From a virus: a DNA stretch of 50,302 nucleotides. Below the pieces are notes generated by a model. The model saw only the letters and a list, made by a program, of their open reading frames with translations, searched no databases and was not told where the DNA came from. Every line of letters begins with the position of its first letter. Within the stretch, counting starts at the first letter, position 1. The DNA is taken from IMG/VR virus record IMGVR_UViG_3300032235_000153, positions 1-50,302 of that record; one strand, given 5' to 3'. Positions 37,897 to 45,692 of this stretch are shown here, piece by piece. Position numbers and translations under genes: made by a program.

Positions 37897-38106
37897 ATGT
37901 TAATTAAGTCACTTAAAAAGATGGAAGAGATTGTCAGAAACGATAGGTCTCTTTCCTGGCGTGGGTGGGATGTTGTCCATCGTACGCCAAATCCTACCGC
38001 CTGGTCTAAGCCAGACGGTGCCTTTTACAAGGGTAGGTGGTATACTCAAAAGATATTTGCTGTTTCCACTGAGGGCTGGGAGATTCCAAACAAGTTTGTG
38101 AGGTAG
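37897..38106 (+). CDS. Small protein, unknown
   Basis: About 69 residues from ATG 37897, which has GGGAG upstream; an in-frame ATG at 37855 lacks one. The sequence has a basic helix (IKSLKKMEEIVRNDRS) then aromatic beta segments (WRGWDVVHRT, FYKGRWYTQKIF). Similar short proteins exist in actinophages, function unknown. Confidence 0.55.
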   Translation: MLIKSLKKMEEIVRNDRSLSWRGWDVVHRTPNPTAWSKPDGAFYKGRWYTQKIFAVSTEGWEIPNKFVR

Positions 38107-38110
38107 CTAA

Positions 38111-38398
38111 ATGCAATCTCATAAATGGAAGGAGTCTGCTTCCTGTAAGGACTACGACTGGAATCTATTCTTTGACAAGTACGAAGAAGATATACTGTTG
38201 CGTGGTGCTATTGATGAGCTCTGTTCTGGATGTCCAGTTGCAAGGCAATGCTTTGCTGTTGGAGTATCTCAAAAAGAATGGGGTGTCTGGGGAGGTGTCT
38301 ACCTTGAGGGTGGAAAGATCTCTAGAGAATTCAACAAACATAGAAACAAACAAAGCTGGGGAGAGACCTGGAAGTATTTAACGATGGATAGGAAATAA
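38111..38398 (+). CDS. whiB: WhiB-family Fe-S transcription regulator
   Basis: A 95-residue protein. Four cysteines at residues 12, 38, 41 and 47 are spaced as in WhiB (C...CxxCxxxxxC), followed by the G-V-W-G-G turn at 58-62 and a basic C-terminus (SREFNKHRNKQ). WhiB proteins bind a 4Fe-4S cluster and the primary sigma factor, and are restricted to actinobacteria and their phages. It could redirect host transcription or respond to redox state. Confidence 0.9.
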   Translation: MQSHKWKESASCKDYDWNLFFDKYEEDILLRGAIDELCSGCPVARQCFAVGVSQKEWGVWGGVYLEGGKISREFNKHRNKQSWGETWKYLTMDRK

Positions 38399-38634
38399 TG
38401 TATACAGATGCTATGCGTAGGGCTTTTCATTCTATAACGCCTCCAAAAAACTTTTCCCTGCAACTTATTGACCATGACCACTTTATTACAGTCAAAGCAA
38501 GTGAAAAGCAATTTATGAGATTACTTGACGAAGATAAGCGTAGTGCGATAGAGTATATGGTAAGGGTAAAGAAAGCCCTTGAAGATAATGGTGCAATAGT
38601 TTTGTTGGTTCGTGAAGGAGGAGTAGAACAATGA
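38398..38634 (+). CDS. Small protein, unknown
   Basis: A 78-residue protein with GATAGGAAA ribosome site, overlapping the whiB stop. Its pattern is strand-helix-strand (FSLQLIDHDHFITVKAS, EKQFMRLLDEDKRSAIEYM, AIVLLVREGG), a small alpha/beta fold. It overlaps the next ATG (ATGA). Confidence 0.55.
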   Translation: MYTDAMRRAFHSITPPKNFSLQLIDHDHFITVKASEKQFMRLLDEDKRSAIEYMVRVKKALEDNGAIVLLVREGGVEQ

Positions 38635-39011
38635 TTATATCAATTGAGATTATTATAATTGCAATACTTTTCTTTGCTGCCTTTGTTTCATTTGCAGGAT
38701 TAATACGGTCAAGACTAAAAAACACAAAGCTAACTGCAACAATAGCTCAGCTAATTGTTGACAAACAAACTCTTGGAGACGAGCTTGATAGGCTGTCTTT
38801 TATATCATCTAACAGTGCTGATATTGAAAATGGCTTTATTAAGTTTTTGTCAGAAACCAGGGAAACCGCATACGAATATATTCAGGATGTTCAAGAATCT
38901 ATAGCAGAACTAAAGGATGCAATAGAGTCTGGTAACGAAGAGGATATTGCAGTTGCATATCAAAAACTAATAGACTTCCTACCATCTAGTTCTACGGGTA
39001 TGATAGACTAG
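38631..39011 (+). CDS. Membrane-anchored coiled-coil protein
   Basis: A 126-residue protein with strong GGAGGAG site. The N-terminal hydrophobic helix (IEIIIIAILFFAAFVSFAGL) is followed by a long charged helical region. Similar proteins are frequent in large cyanophages and actinophages. Role unknown; a membrane-attached scaffold or lysis spanin-like role is conceivable but unproven. Confidence 0.55.
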   Translation: MIISIEIIIIAILFFAAFVSFAGLIRSRLKNTKLTATIAQLIVDKQTLGDELDRLSFISSNSADIENGFIKFLSETRETAYEYIQDVQESIAELKDAIESGNEEDIAVAYQKLIDFLPSSSTGMID

Positions 39012-39023
39012 ATGTGAGGAAAT

Positions 39024-39209
39024 ATGTTACCACTAAAAGATCAGAAAGATATTGCGTCTAGCCTTGCTTCTATGAAATGCAAGAGCAGTATTTGCGTTAT
39101 ATCTGGATGTAATGATACGGCATTAGCGGTATATGGAGACTCTGATGATAGAGAGCTCCCCATGTGCAATATACACTACAGTCTGATTAGCTCACAAACA
39201 TTGTGGTAA
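39024..39209 (+). CDS. Small Cys-containing protein, unknown
   Basis: A 61-residue protein with GAGGAAA ribosome site. Four Cys are present (KCKSSICVISGC and MCNIH), possibly a zinc site with the His. No family recognised. Confidence 0.5.
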   Translation: MLPLKDQKDIASSLASMKCKSSICVISGCNDTALAVYGDSDDRELPMCNIHYSLISSQTLW

Positions 39210-39227
39210 ACAAAACAAGGAGAAATA

Positions 39228-39599
39228 ATGAATAAGGCAGTAATTGATTCCTATCTTAGGAATTTGCTAGGTTCGCTACTTGGTGCAATCACCATCGTAT
39301 CGACTAGCTCTGGTATCGCATCACCAGTTGACTATGGTCTTGGTGAGTGGTTGCTAGTAGCTAATGCTCTATGGGCATCTGCAGTACCAACTCTAATTCG
39401 TTGGGTAAACAAGAAGGATCCAGCATTTGGTCTTGTTGCACAGGCAGTAGCAGCTTCTGTTACTACCAAGCTAGAAACTGCAGCTGAGGAGGCTCCTAAG
39501 AAGGCAGCTCCAAAGGCTCCAGCAAAGGCTACAACAAAGAAGCCAACTGCAAAGAAGCCTGGTGGCGGTGGCTCTAAGCCAACAAATCAAGCTCAGTAA
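39228..39599 (+). CDS. Holin-like protein with Ala/Lys/Pro tail
   Basis: A 123-residue protein with AAGGAG site. Two hydrophobic segments (about 13-30, LLGSLLGAITIVSTSSGI, and 39-58, GEWLLVANALWASAVPTLI) precede a Lys/Ala/Pro-rich tail ending in GGGGSKPTNQAQ. The membrane part resembles actinophage holins (NLLG..., EWL..ANALWA). Its tail is strikingly like that of the M23 peptidase at 34021. A strong terminator follows. Confidence 0.65.
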   Translation: MNKAVIDSYLRNLLGSLLGAITIVSTSSGIASPVDYGLGEWLLVANALWASAVPTLIRWVNKKDPAFGLVAQAVAASVTTKLETAAEEAPKKAAPKAPAKATTKKPTAKKPGGGGSKPTNQAQ

Positions 39600-39616
39600 A
39601 AACTAAACAAGAGATT

Positions 39617-39654
39617 GGCGGATTGCATATTGCTTGCAGTCCGCCTTTTCTTTT
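39617..39654 (+). terminator. Strong rho-independent terminator
   Basis: Eleven-pair stem GGCGGATTGCA/TGCAGTCCGCC (one T-G pair) with a seven-base loop and TTTTCTTTT tail. It ends the operon from 34021 or internal promoters. Confidence 0.9.
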
Positions 39655-39662
39655 GCTATAAT
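39654..39662 (+). promoter_or_regulatory. Extended -10 promoter (TGCTATAAT) of hsp20
   Basis: TGC plus TATAAT immediately after the terminator T-run. The transcript has a ~50-base leader before the AAGGAG ribosome site. Confidence 0.55.
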
Positions 39663-39718
39663 ATATATGCCTGCCATTTGGGGGCAATTAACTCGCTTAA
39701 TATAAGGAGATGATACAT

Positions 39719-40156
39719 ATGGTATACACACGTACACCACACGCAGGAAGAGATCTAGACTTCTTTAGCTCTCTCGGCATTGGAAGCCTTGTTCAGGAAT
39801 TTGACAAGGCATTCGCAACCACTGATACAACCAACTACCCACCATATAACATTATCAAGTTTAATGATAATGAGTATAGCCTGCAGTTTGCAGTAGCTGG
39901 ATTCAAGAAGCCAGACATTGATATCGTAGTTGATAACGGTATCCTCAAGATCTCTGGCAAAGCACCAGAACCTCAGTTTGAGGATGGTGCTGGCTATGTT
40001 CACAAAGGAATCGCTACACGAAAGTTTAGCCGTTCATTCAGCCTACCAGAATATTTTGAGGTAGATTGGGCAGGCATGGAAGACGGTGTTCTTTCTATTG
40101 GGCTAACCAAGAAAGTTCCTGAAGAAAAGAAGCCAAAAACAATTACTATTGAATAG
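39719..40156 (+). CDS. hsp20: Small heat-shock protein, Hsp20/IbpA-like
   Basis: A 145-residue chaperone. ATG at 39719 is chosen: AAGGAG is nine bases upstream, whereas ATG 39710 abuts it. The alpha-crystallin domain spans about 35-140 with LQFAVAGFKKPDIDI, GILKISGKAP, RKFSRSFSLPEYFEV and AGMEDGVLSIGLTKKVPE. A C-terminal I-x-I-like TITIE is present, used for oligomer contacts. Hsp20 genes recur in phages of aquatic bacteria. Confidence 0.93.
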   Translation: MVYTRTPHAGRDLDFFSSLGIGSLVQEFDKAFATTDTTNYPPYNIIKFNDNEYSLQFAVAGFKKPDIDIVVDNGILKISGKAPEPQFEDGAGYVHKGIATRKFSRSFSLPEYFEVDWAGMEDGVLSIGLTKKVPEEKKPKTITIE

Positions 40157-40158
40157 TG

Positions 40159-40164
40159 TATAAT
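40159..40164 (+). promoter_or_regulatory. -10 element of candidate ncRNA
   Basis: TATAAT overlapping the end of hsp20. The expected start, six or seven bases downstream, falls at 40170-40171, the foot of the 10-bp stem. Confidence 0.5.
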
Positions 40165-40169
40165 TAAAG

Positions 40170-40264
40170 AGTCCCCACACAGGGCAAGGTTTGTTCATTA
40201 CCTTAGGATGATGTTAGTTACCATTTTATGCTGGGCAACGCCAAGGTGCTGTGTGGGGATTTTA
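40170..40264 (+). ncRNA. Candidate ~95-nt structured RNA closed by a 10-bp stem
   Basis: TCCCCACACA (40172-40181) pairs perfectly with TGTGTGGGGA (40250-40259), followed by TTTTAT. Inside are AAGG/CCTT (40186-40189 with 40201-40204), a GGC-AAC-GCC mini-hairpin (40234-40242) and two copies of GGGCAA. A -10 lies just upstream, so a discrete transcript with its own terminator is predicted. No ORF. No known class recognised. Confidence 0.55.
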
Positions 40265-40273
40265 TAATTTCCG

Positions 40274-40282
40274 TGGTATAAT
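40274..40282 (+). promoter_or_regulatory. Extended -10 promoter (TGGTATAAT), leaderless gene
   Basis: TGG plus TATAAT, exactly six bases before ATG 40289. Confidence 0.55.
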
Positions 40283-40288
40283 AACAGC

Positions 40289-40570
40289 ATGACTACACAC
40301 GCCACTATTAGCCTGTCCAGCGAGACAGCCACACGACTTACTCCTAACGGACTTCACTCTGGAATGGATATCACCATTCAGAATGTGAGCGAAGCAAACT
40401 ATGTTTACATTGGTGGTGAAGGAGTTAGCCTTCAAGATTTTGGATACCGTCTAAATCCTGGTTCAGCCATTTCTTTTGAGCTTCCAGGAAAAGATGCATT
40501 GTATGCAATTGCAGATACCAACGAAACCATGGTGGCAGTGCTAAAGACTAATCTAGAGGTTGGTATCTAA
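40289..40570 (+). CDS. Small structural protein, tail/capsid decoration-like
   Basis: A 93-residue beta-rich protein (GMDITIQNVSEANYVYIGGEG, then NPGSAISFELPGKDALYAIAD, split here by its loop). It resembles small beta-barrel proteins placed before phage fibre genes. There is no ribosome site, and the -10 is six bases upstream. It ends in TAATG overlap with the fibre gene. Confidence 0.6.
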   Translation: MTTHATISLSSETATRLTPNGLHSGMDITIQNVSEANYVYIGGEGVSLQDFGYRLNPGSAISFELPGKDALYAIADTNETMVAVLKTNLEVGI

Positions 40571-42972
40571 TGGCAAGATTTTCTGGTGCATCTGGTAGCG
40601 GTTCTGGTGGTCCAGGACCAAGGGGTCCACAGGGACCAGAGGGTGACTCCGCATATGAAGTAGCAGTAGAGAATGGTTTTGTTGGTACAGAGCAGGAGTG
40701 GCTAGATTCGCTTGGCGGTAACGGCACTGCAGATATTGCTGACTTTATCTTTGCAAGTGGAGAAGGACAAAGCACAATTAGTCTTCCTGGCGACAAGCAA
40801 ATGAGAATTGAATCAGGAGCAGAAAGCGATTTATATCTTGATGCAGGCGATGATCTTTATCTAACCACTATCGAAGACGACATTCATATAAGAGCAGGGG
40901 ATGACATTAGGTTTACCTCCAGCTACGACGGGGATGAGGGAACAGAATACTACTGGAGAATGAATTCAGAAGGAAGGTTTCAGCTTCCTGGCGATGGATA
41001 CATTTCAAACCCTTATCAAGAAACATCTACACCAGGAACCTATACAACTTCATTTAATGACAACTATTTAAATGATCAGTCTGGACTAAATCAGACATAT
41101 TCTGTTGCTTTGCCAGTAGATGGAAACACTCTATGGTTTGCAAATAACGGCAGCATCTTTACATCACCAGTAACAATAACTTTTGCAGATTCAACTACAA
41201 CAACTACCGTGGCAATATATGACGCAACTAGTCAGGGAACTCCTGCAGTTATTTTTCAATGGGATGACGAGCAACGCAGCAAGTCTTATGCAGATACTTT
41301 TCCATTACTTATTGCTGTCGACTACAATCAAATTAATTCTGGCCCATCGGTTATTATTTTAGATCCAGTAGAATGGTACGATAGTGACCAACACATAGTT
41401 ATTGATGCTACTGCTCCAAACCACATTCACATTCGTGCTGGTGGAGAAATAGACCAGTCTACTGCAGATCTATTCCTTGGCGGAGAAGATACTAATGTTA
41501 AAGTGAGCGATTCTTATGGCACTGTAAATATCAATGCTGCAGACATTACAATATCTTCTCAAGCTGCCCCATCAGCTCTAAATATTAATACTTATACTGG
41601 TGCTATTATTAATAGTGCAAGAACCTCTGAGTATGCCCCTGAAGACAAGATTGTAGCAACTCTTGGAGATTTAATCCCTGGTATTCAGGGTGAGCCAGGT
41701 CCAGCTGGTGCTGACGGTGCGGATGGGGCTGACGCTCCCACAAATAGAATCTATGCTGGTGACTTTGAGGCAATCATTGACGAAACTGGAACCACAACAT
41801 TCGATGGAAATATAGTTCCAAGTGCTGCCACCTATAGCCTAGGAACGGCAGCTCTTCCTTGGCAGGATATTTACGTATCTGCTGGATCTATTAACATTGC
41901 AGACGCTGACATGGAAACAGACTCAGTATCTATTAAAAACACCGAAGGCTATTTGGTGCTAAGTCGTGGTGGACTTAAGGTAACAGATAACACTAATGAG
42001 TTTGAAGTATTCCAGTTAAATCCAGACGGCACCTTAACATTAAAGTCAAATGTTACTGAGGGAATAACAACCGCTGCCTTAGAAGTTATTGGTTCGTTAA
42101 ATGGAACTTCCATTGATCCAGGAAATACTGGAGTCTTGCTTCACCTAACTGGACTTAGAGATAGCCCATCTAGAATTTATAACGATTCATACGGTACTGG
42201 CGTCTACTCGGCCTACATCGGTCGTCATGCCCGTGGTACATCAGAAGACCCAGAAGGACTAATTGCAGGAGATGTCATCAGTCGTATTGGTGGCAATGCC
42301 TTCTTGTCTTCTGGTCAATTTGCACCTATTTCAAATGTTCGCATGGACTTCGTTGCCAAAGAGAATCAAACAGCAACTGCAAGAGGAAATGAAATCCAGT
42401 TTTGGACAACTCCAAATGGTGCAACCAGCCCAACTCGTTCATTTACATTAGAAAATACTGGTATTACCTTTCCAGATAACACTAAGCAAACAACAGCCTA
42501 TAAGGGCACTTCTGCGTTTGGTGGATACTATGGCTCATTCTACGACACTACAAATCTACTGCTAACAAGTGCCACAACTGCCTACCCACTTCCCATAGGA
42601 GCAACGGCAGAGGCAAATGGTGTTTCTATTGCTTTGGGTTCTCGGATTACGGTTGCAAACGCTGGTGTCTACAACATTCAGTTCTCGGCACAGCTAGACA
42701 AGACAGATAGTAGCGATGACCTAGTAAACATTTGGTTCTCTAAAAATGGAACAAACATAGCCAACTCAAACACTCAAGTTACGGTGATGGGTAACGGCGG
42801 TAAGTATCTAGCGTCATGGAACTATGTCTTGACACTAGCTGCTAACGACTATATTCAAATTATGCTTCAGTCACCAGACACCCACATGAGAGTTATAGCC
42901 TCTGGCACACAGACAAATCCTGCTCGTCCAGCAGTTCCTTCAAGCATCGTGACCGTAACTCAAGTAGCATAA
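40570..42972 (+). CDS. Collagen-like tail fibre with C1q-like tip
   Basis: An 800-residue protein. After a Gly/Ser N-terminus it has a short collagen Gly-X-Y run (GPGPRGPQGPEGD) near residue 15-28 and another (GEPGPAGADGADGAD) near 375-390. In between and after are repetitive beta segments typical of trimeric fibre shafts (for example LYLDAGDDLYLTT, IHIRAGDDIRF). The last ~140 residues, beginning after FPDNTKQTTAY, resemble a C1q/TNF-like jelly-roll (AGVYNIQFSAQLDK, YVLTLAANDYIQIML). This tip is a good candidate for host receptor binding. Confidence 0.8.
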   Translation: MARFSGASGSGSGGPGPRGPQGPEGDSAYEVAVENGFVGTEQEWLDSLGGNGTADIADFIFASGEGQSTISLPGDKQMRIESGAESDLYLDAGDDLYLTTIEDDIHIRAGDDIRFTSSYDGDEGTEYYWRMNSEGRFQLPGDGYISNPYQETSTPGTYTTSFNDNYLNDQSGLNQTYSVALPVDGNTLWFANNGSIFTSPVTITFADSTTTTTVAIYDATSQGTPAVIFQWDDEQRSKSYADTFPLLIAVDYNQINSGPSVIILDPVEWYDSDQHIVIDATAPNHIHIRAGGEIDQSTADLFLGGEDTNVKVSDSYGTVNINAADITISSQAAPSALNINTYTGAIINSARTSEYAPEDKIVATLGDLIPGIQGEPGPAGADGADGADAPTNRIYAGDFEAIIDETGTTTFDGNIVPSAATYSLGTAALPWQDIYVSAGSINIADADMETDSVSIKNTEGYLVLSRGGLKVTDNTNEFEVFQLNPDGTLTLKSNVTEGITTAALEVIGSLNGTSIDPGNTGVLLHLTGLRDSPSRIYNDSYGTGVYSAYIGRHARGTSEDPEGLIAGDVISRIGGNAFLSSGQFAPISNVRMDFVAKENQTATARGNEIQFWTTPNGATSPTRSFTLENTGITFPDNTKQTTAYKGTSAFGGYYGSFYDTTNLLLTSATTAYPLPIGATAEANGVSIALGSRITVANAGVYNIQFSAQLDKTDSSDDLVNIWFSKNGTNIANSNTQVTVMGNGGKYLASWNYVLTLAANDYIQIMLQSPDTHMRVIASGTQTNPARPAVPSSIVTVTQVA

Positions 42973-43024
42973 GCCTGATCACTTACTACCCATTGTCTTT
43001 GAATAAGGAAAAGTTTCTACAGTC

Positions 43025-43033
43025 TGCTATAAT
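43025..43033 (+). promoter_or_regulatory. Extended -10 promoter (TGCTATAAT), leaderless gene
   Basis: TGC plus TATAAT, exactly six bases before ATG 43040. Confidence 0.55.
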
Positions 43034-43039
43034 ATACTC

Positions 43040-44032
43040 ATGCCATATCACGTTGGAGAAAAGGGATCGTACGGTTGCTCAGGCTACCCTGCCCTAAAAG
43101 ATGACGGTACCGTAATGGGTTGCCACAAGACAGCTGAAGAAGCTGCTAATCAAATTTATGCTATTAACCAGTCTGAAGGTAACATTGACGAAAAAGAAAT
43201 AGTTACTAATGACGGTGGTATGGGTATTAAGAATCCAGATGAGTGGCCAGTAAAGAAGGCAGACCCTTGTTGGGAAGGCTACACTCAGCGTGGCATGAAG
43301 CCAGGGGATGGTGGCAGGATGGTTCCTAACTGTGTTCCAGTATCTAAGGCAGATGCTGAGATCACTGAGGGTGACTTCGTAATCGCACTTACATCTGAGG
43401 GACCAGTTGTTGGTCAGGTAGAGCATGTGATGCGTGAAGGTGGAACATATGGAGAACCAGGCAATCCATATGCAGTTCAGTCTACACCAGAAAATCCAGC
43501 GGTAGCTATTAGAATGCTGGAAGAAGAAGACGGAGTATACTATTACACACCTTATTCTATTGGTGCACTCATGTCTGATGTAAATAGAATTAACATGCCT
43601 AATATTAGTATGGAAGATTATGAAGATGAAAAACTTATGGACAAAGCTGAGGGCTATTCTCCTCCTGCTGGTGCCAGGTCTGCTGCTCGTCGTGCTATTA
43701 AGTTCAAAGAAGACGGCAAAGCCAAAGGTGCAGGAACTGCTGTTGGATGGACTAGAGCTAGACAGTTGGCTAATGGAGAGACACTCTCGCTCAGCACAGT
43801 AAAGCGTATGTATTCTTTCTTCTCTCGTCATGAGAAGGCAAGCAAGGGTGGTAAGGATTGGGGTAACCAGGCCAACCCATCTAACGGATACATCATGTGG
43901 CTTGCATGGGGTGGAGACGCTGGCTTCTCTTGGTCACGTAGAATTGTTGAAAGTGCAAAGAACAAGGCACTATTTGCTGACTTTGGTAAGGACTGGACCA
44001 CTTCTCGTGGTCTACCAGATCTGTTTAGATAA
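43040..44032 (+). CDS. Unknown multidomain phage protein
   Basis: A 330-residue protein. The N-terminal ~45 residues (GCSGYPALKDDGTVMGCHKT then AANQIYAIN) are a short module I recall from actinophage head proteins, including ones fused to maturation proteases. The middle (about 105-175) is a beta domain (GDFVIALTSEGPVVGQVEHV). The C-terminal ~120 residues (PPAGARSAARRAIKFKEDG, then WGGDAGFSWSRRIVE) are basic and helical and recur in phage proteins near capsid or portal genes. No protease catalytic residues are evident. The gene lacks a ribosome site. Confidence 0.55.
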   Translation: MPYHVGEKGSYGCSGYPALKDDGTVMGCHKTAEEAANQIYAINQSEGNIDEKEIVTNDGGMGIKNPDEWPVKKADPCWEGYTQRGMKPGDGGRMVPNCVPVSKADAEITEGDFVIALTSEGPVVGQVEHVMREGGTYGEPGNPYAVQSTPENPAVAIRMLEEEDGVYYYTPYSIGALMSDVNRINMPNISMEDYEDEKLMDKAEGYSPPAGARSAARRAIKFKEDGKAKGAGTAVGWTRARQLANGETLSLSTVKRMYSFFSRHEKASKGGKDWGNQANPSNGYIMWLAWGGDAGFSWSRRIVESAKNKALFADFGKDWTTSRGLPDLFR

Positions 44033-44045
44033 TGGTTTAAATATA

Positions 44046-44070
44046 GGGGGTACATATATATACCCCTAAT
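44046..44070. terminator. Possible bidirectional terminator
   Basis: GGGGTA/TACCCC six-pair stem with an eight-base AT loop, between convergent genes ending at 44032 and 44085. T-rich sequence flanks both sides weakly. Confidence 0.5.
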
Positions 44071-44084
44071 TTGCAATTAAGCTT

Positions 44085-44360
44085 TTAAGCCTCTTGCTCC
44101 CTAGTATAAGTTCTAATTTTATGACAATTAGCACATACAACATCACACTTTTTTACTTCAGCCCAGGCAGCCTCAACACCATAGGTTCGTAATACCCTAT
44201 AGACAACATCTATTTTTTGGAATTCTGGTTTGTGATCAAACTCAAGAACGTAGTGTGGGAAATGATTTCGGCAATCGGCACAGCCATGCTTCTCTTTATA
44301 GAGATGTAACTCTTCTAAAGTCTTATGTAATTCTTTTTTCTGTTTGGCTGATTTGACCAT
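44085..44360 (-). CDS. HNH endonuclease-like protein
   Basis: A 91-residue protein with CADCRNHFPHYVLEFDHKP and CDVVCANCHKIRTY: the same HNH zinc finger as the protein at 33106, with near-identical FPHYVLEFDH and VCANCHKIRT segments, but without the N-terminal HTH. It may be a mobile endonuclease or a remnant of one. It lies at the strand switch. Confidence 0.75.
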   Translation of the reverse strand: MVKSAKQKKELHKTLEELHLYKEKHGCADCRNHFPHYVLEFDHKPEFQKIDVVYRVLRTYGVEAAWAEVKKCDVVCANCHKIRTYTREQEA

Positions 44361-44368
44361 ACATACTA

Positions 44369-44377
44369 ATTATACCA
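44369..44377 (-). promoter_or_regulatory. Extended -10 promoter on minus strand
   Basis: Minus-strand TGGTATAAT eight bases before the ATG at 44360. Confidence 0.5.
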
Positions 44378-44380
44378 GCA

Positions 44381-45034
44381 TTAGTACTTATTGTCTTTGT
44401 AAAAGCCATCTCTAGAAATAAAAATTGGAAGGACATATCTGACTGGTCCAGCCTCTACTTCTGTAACTCCATGAGTCCACTGTTCAGTAGTTGGGAATGC
44501 CAAAAGTGTTCCAGCCTTAGGCTTTATGCTTATACCAAACTTAGAGAAGAACACCTCGCCACCATTATAGTCATCATTAAGGTATGCAACTAATGCATAT
44601 ACTAAAGATGGGTCAGTGTGGTTATCTACATGCTCTGTAAGGGCAACGCCCTCGTATTGTCTTTGAATAATACCAACAGCAGAGTGGCTACCAATTCCAT
44701 CAATGCCGTCAAACAAATTACGAATAGAATCATTAATCTTGCGTGTAACTGAAAGATTGTCGATTTTAAGAATTTTATCATTCCAATTTGTAGTTAGCTC
44801 TAACTTTCCTTCTGCAACTAAGTTATGAATATCACGTCTGCCAAACTTAGCTTCGCAAAAGTCTTCCATATTGTCAAGGTATGCACCTTCCCAATCTTCC
44901 TGGGTAGCATCACTGCCAATCTTTAGAAGCTCTATACGGTCTTCTTCAGACAAAAAGTTTTCAATTATAAAGATCTGATCGGCAATCTCAGTTGCAGCAT
45001 ATCCTTTATTATACAAATATTCTTTAGTAAGCAT
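44381..45034 (-). CDS. 2OG-Fe(II) oxygenase, prolyl-hydroxylase-like (1)
   Basis: About 217 residues from ATG 45034; an upstream in-frame ATG at 45052 would put the -10 inside the coding region. Fe ligands fit the HxD...H facial triad: TEHVDNHTD, then GGEVFFSKFG, then TEQWTHGVTEV, with Arg of GPVRYVLPIF as the 2-oxoglutarate-binding residue. Such enzymes hydroxylate proteins or small molecules; the substrate here is unknown. Confidence 0.8.
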   Translation of the reverse strand: MLTKEYLYNKGYAATEIADQIFIIENFLSEEDRIELLKIGSDATQEDWEGAYLDNMEDFCEAKFGRRDIHNLVAEGKLELTTNWNDKILKIDNLSVTRKINDSIRNLFDGIDGIGSHSAVGIIQRQYEGVALTEHVDNHTDPSLVYALVAYLNDDYNGGEVFFSKFGISIKPKAGTLLAFPTTEQWTHGVTEVEAGPVRYVLPIFISRDGFYKDNKY

Positions 45035-45040
45035 ATCTAT

Positions 45041-45046
45041 ATTATA
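45041..45046 (-). promoter_or_regulatory. -10 element, leaderless gene (minus)
   Basis: Minus-strand TATAAT exactly six bases before ATG 45034. It falls inside the end of the upstream oxygenase gene. Confidence 0.5.
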
Positions 45047-45665
45047 CACCATTGCTATCGTTTTGCTTTTTTCTAATGCTAATGTTTACCACCATAGACA
45101 ACCTATAGTCACTTTCTGCTGGGTGATGCCAGGTATGAAAGTAGTCACTATCAAATACAGCAACTGCACCTTTTGCAGGAGAAAATCTTTTCTTTTCGAC
45201 TAGCTCATCTTGCGTATGAATAGTTCCATCCATCTTTAAATCAAACATTACTGTGTCGCCATCACAGTCATTCAGGTATATGATAAAAACATAATGCTTA
45301 TATTTGCCCCTGAGGTCAACGTGTGGCATTGTGGGTCTTAAATCTTTTGACATGAATGTTAAATTAGTTCTGGTTCTATATATATCTAGTAAGTCAAAGC
45401 CATACTTATCGCAAAACTTGTCTACAGCGTACTTAGCAGCTTTTCTTAAAGGGTCGTGATGATCTGGATCATTAGAGCCAGCAACCATAATTAGTCTGTC
45501 GCTAAACTTATCTCCAGTGATACCAACAATACCATCTTTAGCTGCTTTTATGCTTGGATCCATATAGAATGGAGCAAGCAAAATTTCATCTACAATAGAC
45601 TGAACTTCGTTGTCTTCCAGTAAAGCAGAGTCATAAATATAGTCTGGAAAATTATTTTCTATCAT
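45042..45665 (-). CDS. 2OG-Fe(II) oxygenase-like protein (2)
   Basis: A 207-residue protein with no ribosome site. MPHVDLRGKYKHYVFIIYLND carries the HxD pair (split over the strand), DSDYFHTWHHP the distal His and YRLSMVVNISIR the Arg. It overlaps the region before the next oxygenase, so the two form a tandem pair. Sequence similarity between them is limited to the fold motifs. Confidence 0.75.
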   Translation of the reverse strand: MIENNFPDYIYDSALLEDNEVQSIVDEILLAPFYMDPSIKAAKDGIVGITGDKFSDRLIMVAGSNDPDHHDPLRKAAKYAVDKFCDKYGFDLLDIYRTRTNLTFMSKDLRPTMPHVDLRGKYKHYVFIIYLNDCDGDTVMFDLKMDGTIHTQDELVEKKRFSPAKGAVAVFDSDYFHTWHHPAESDYRLSMVVNISIRKKQNDSNGV

Positions 45666-45671
45666 TTATCA

Positions 45672-45680
45672 ATTATATCA
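45672..45680 (-). promoter_or_regulatory. Extended -10 promoter (TGATATAAT), leaderless gene (minus)
   Basis: Minus-strand TGA plus TATAAT, exactly six bases before ATG 45665. Confidence 0.55.
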
Positions 45681-45692
45681 CTTTCACCTTAG

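Noticed and set aside
40170-40264. Cyclic-di-GMP-I (GEMM) riboswitch
   Set aside because: CACAGGGCAA matches part of the GEMM consensus, but the following conserved helices and receptor loop are not in place and the element is not linked to a downstream ORF.
43094-43831. 245-codon open frame on the minus strand
   Set aside because: It lies wholly opposite a good plus-strand gene with its own promoter; its Cys/Trp/Phe-rich sequence is typical of an antisense shadow.
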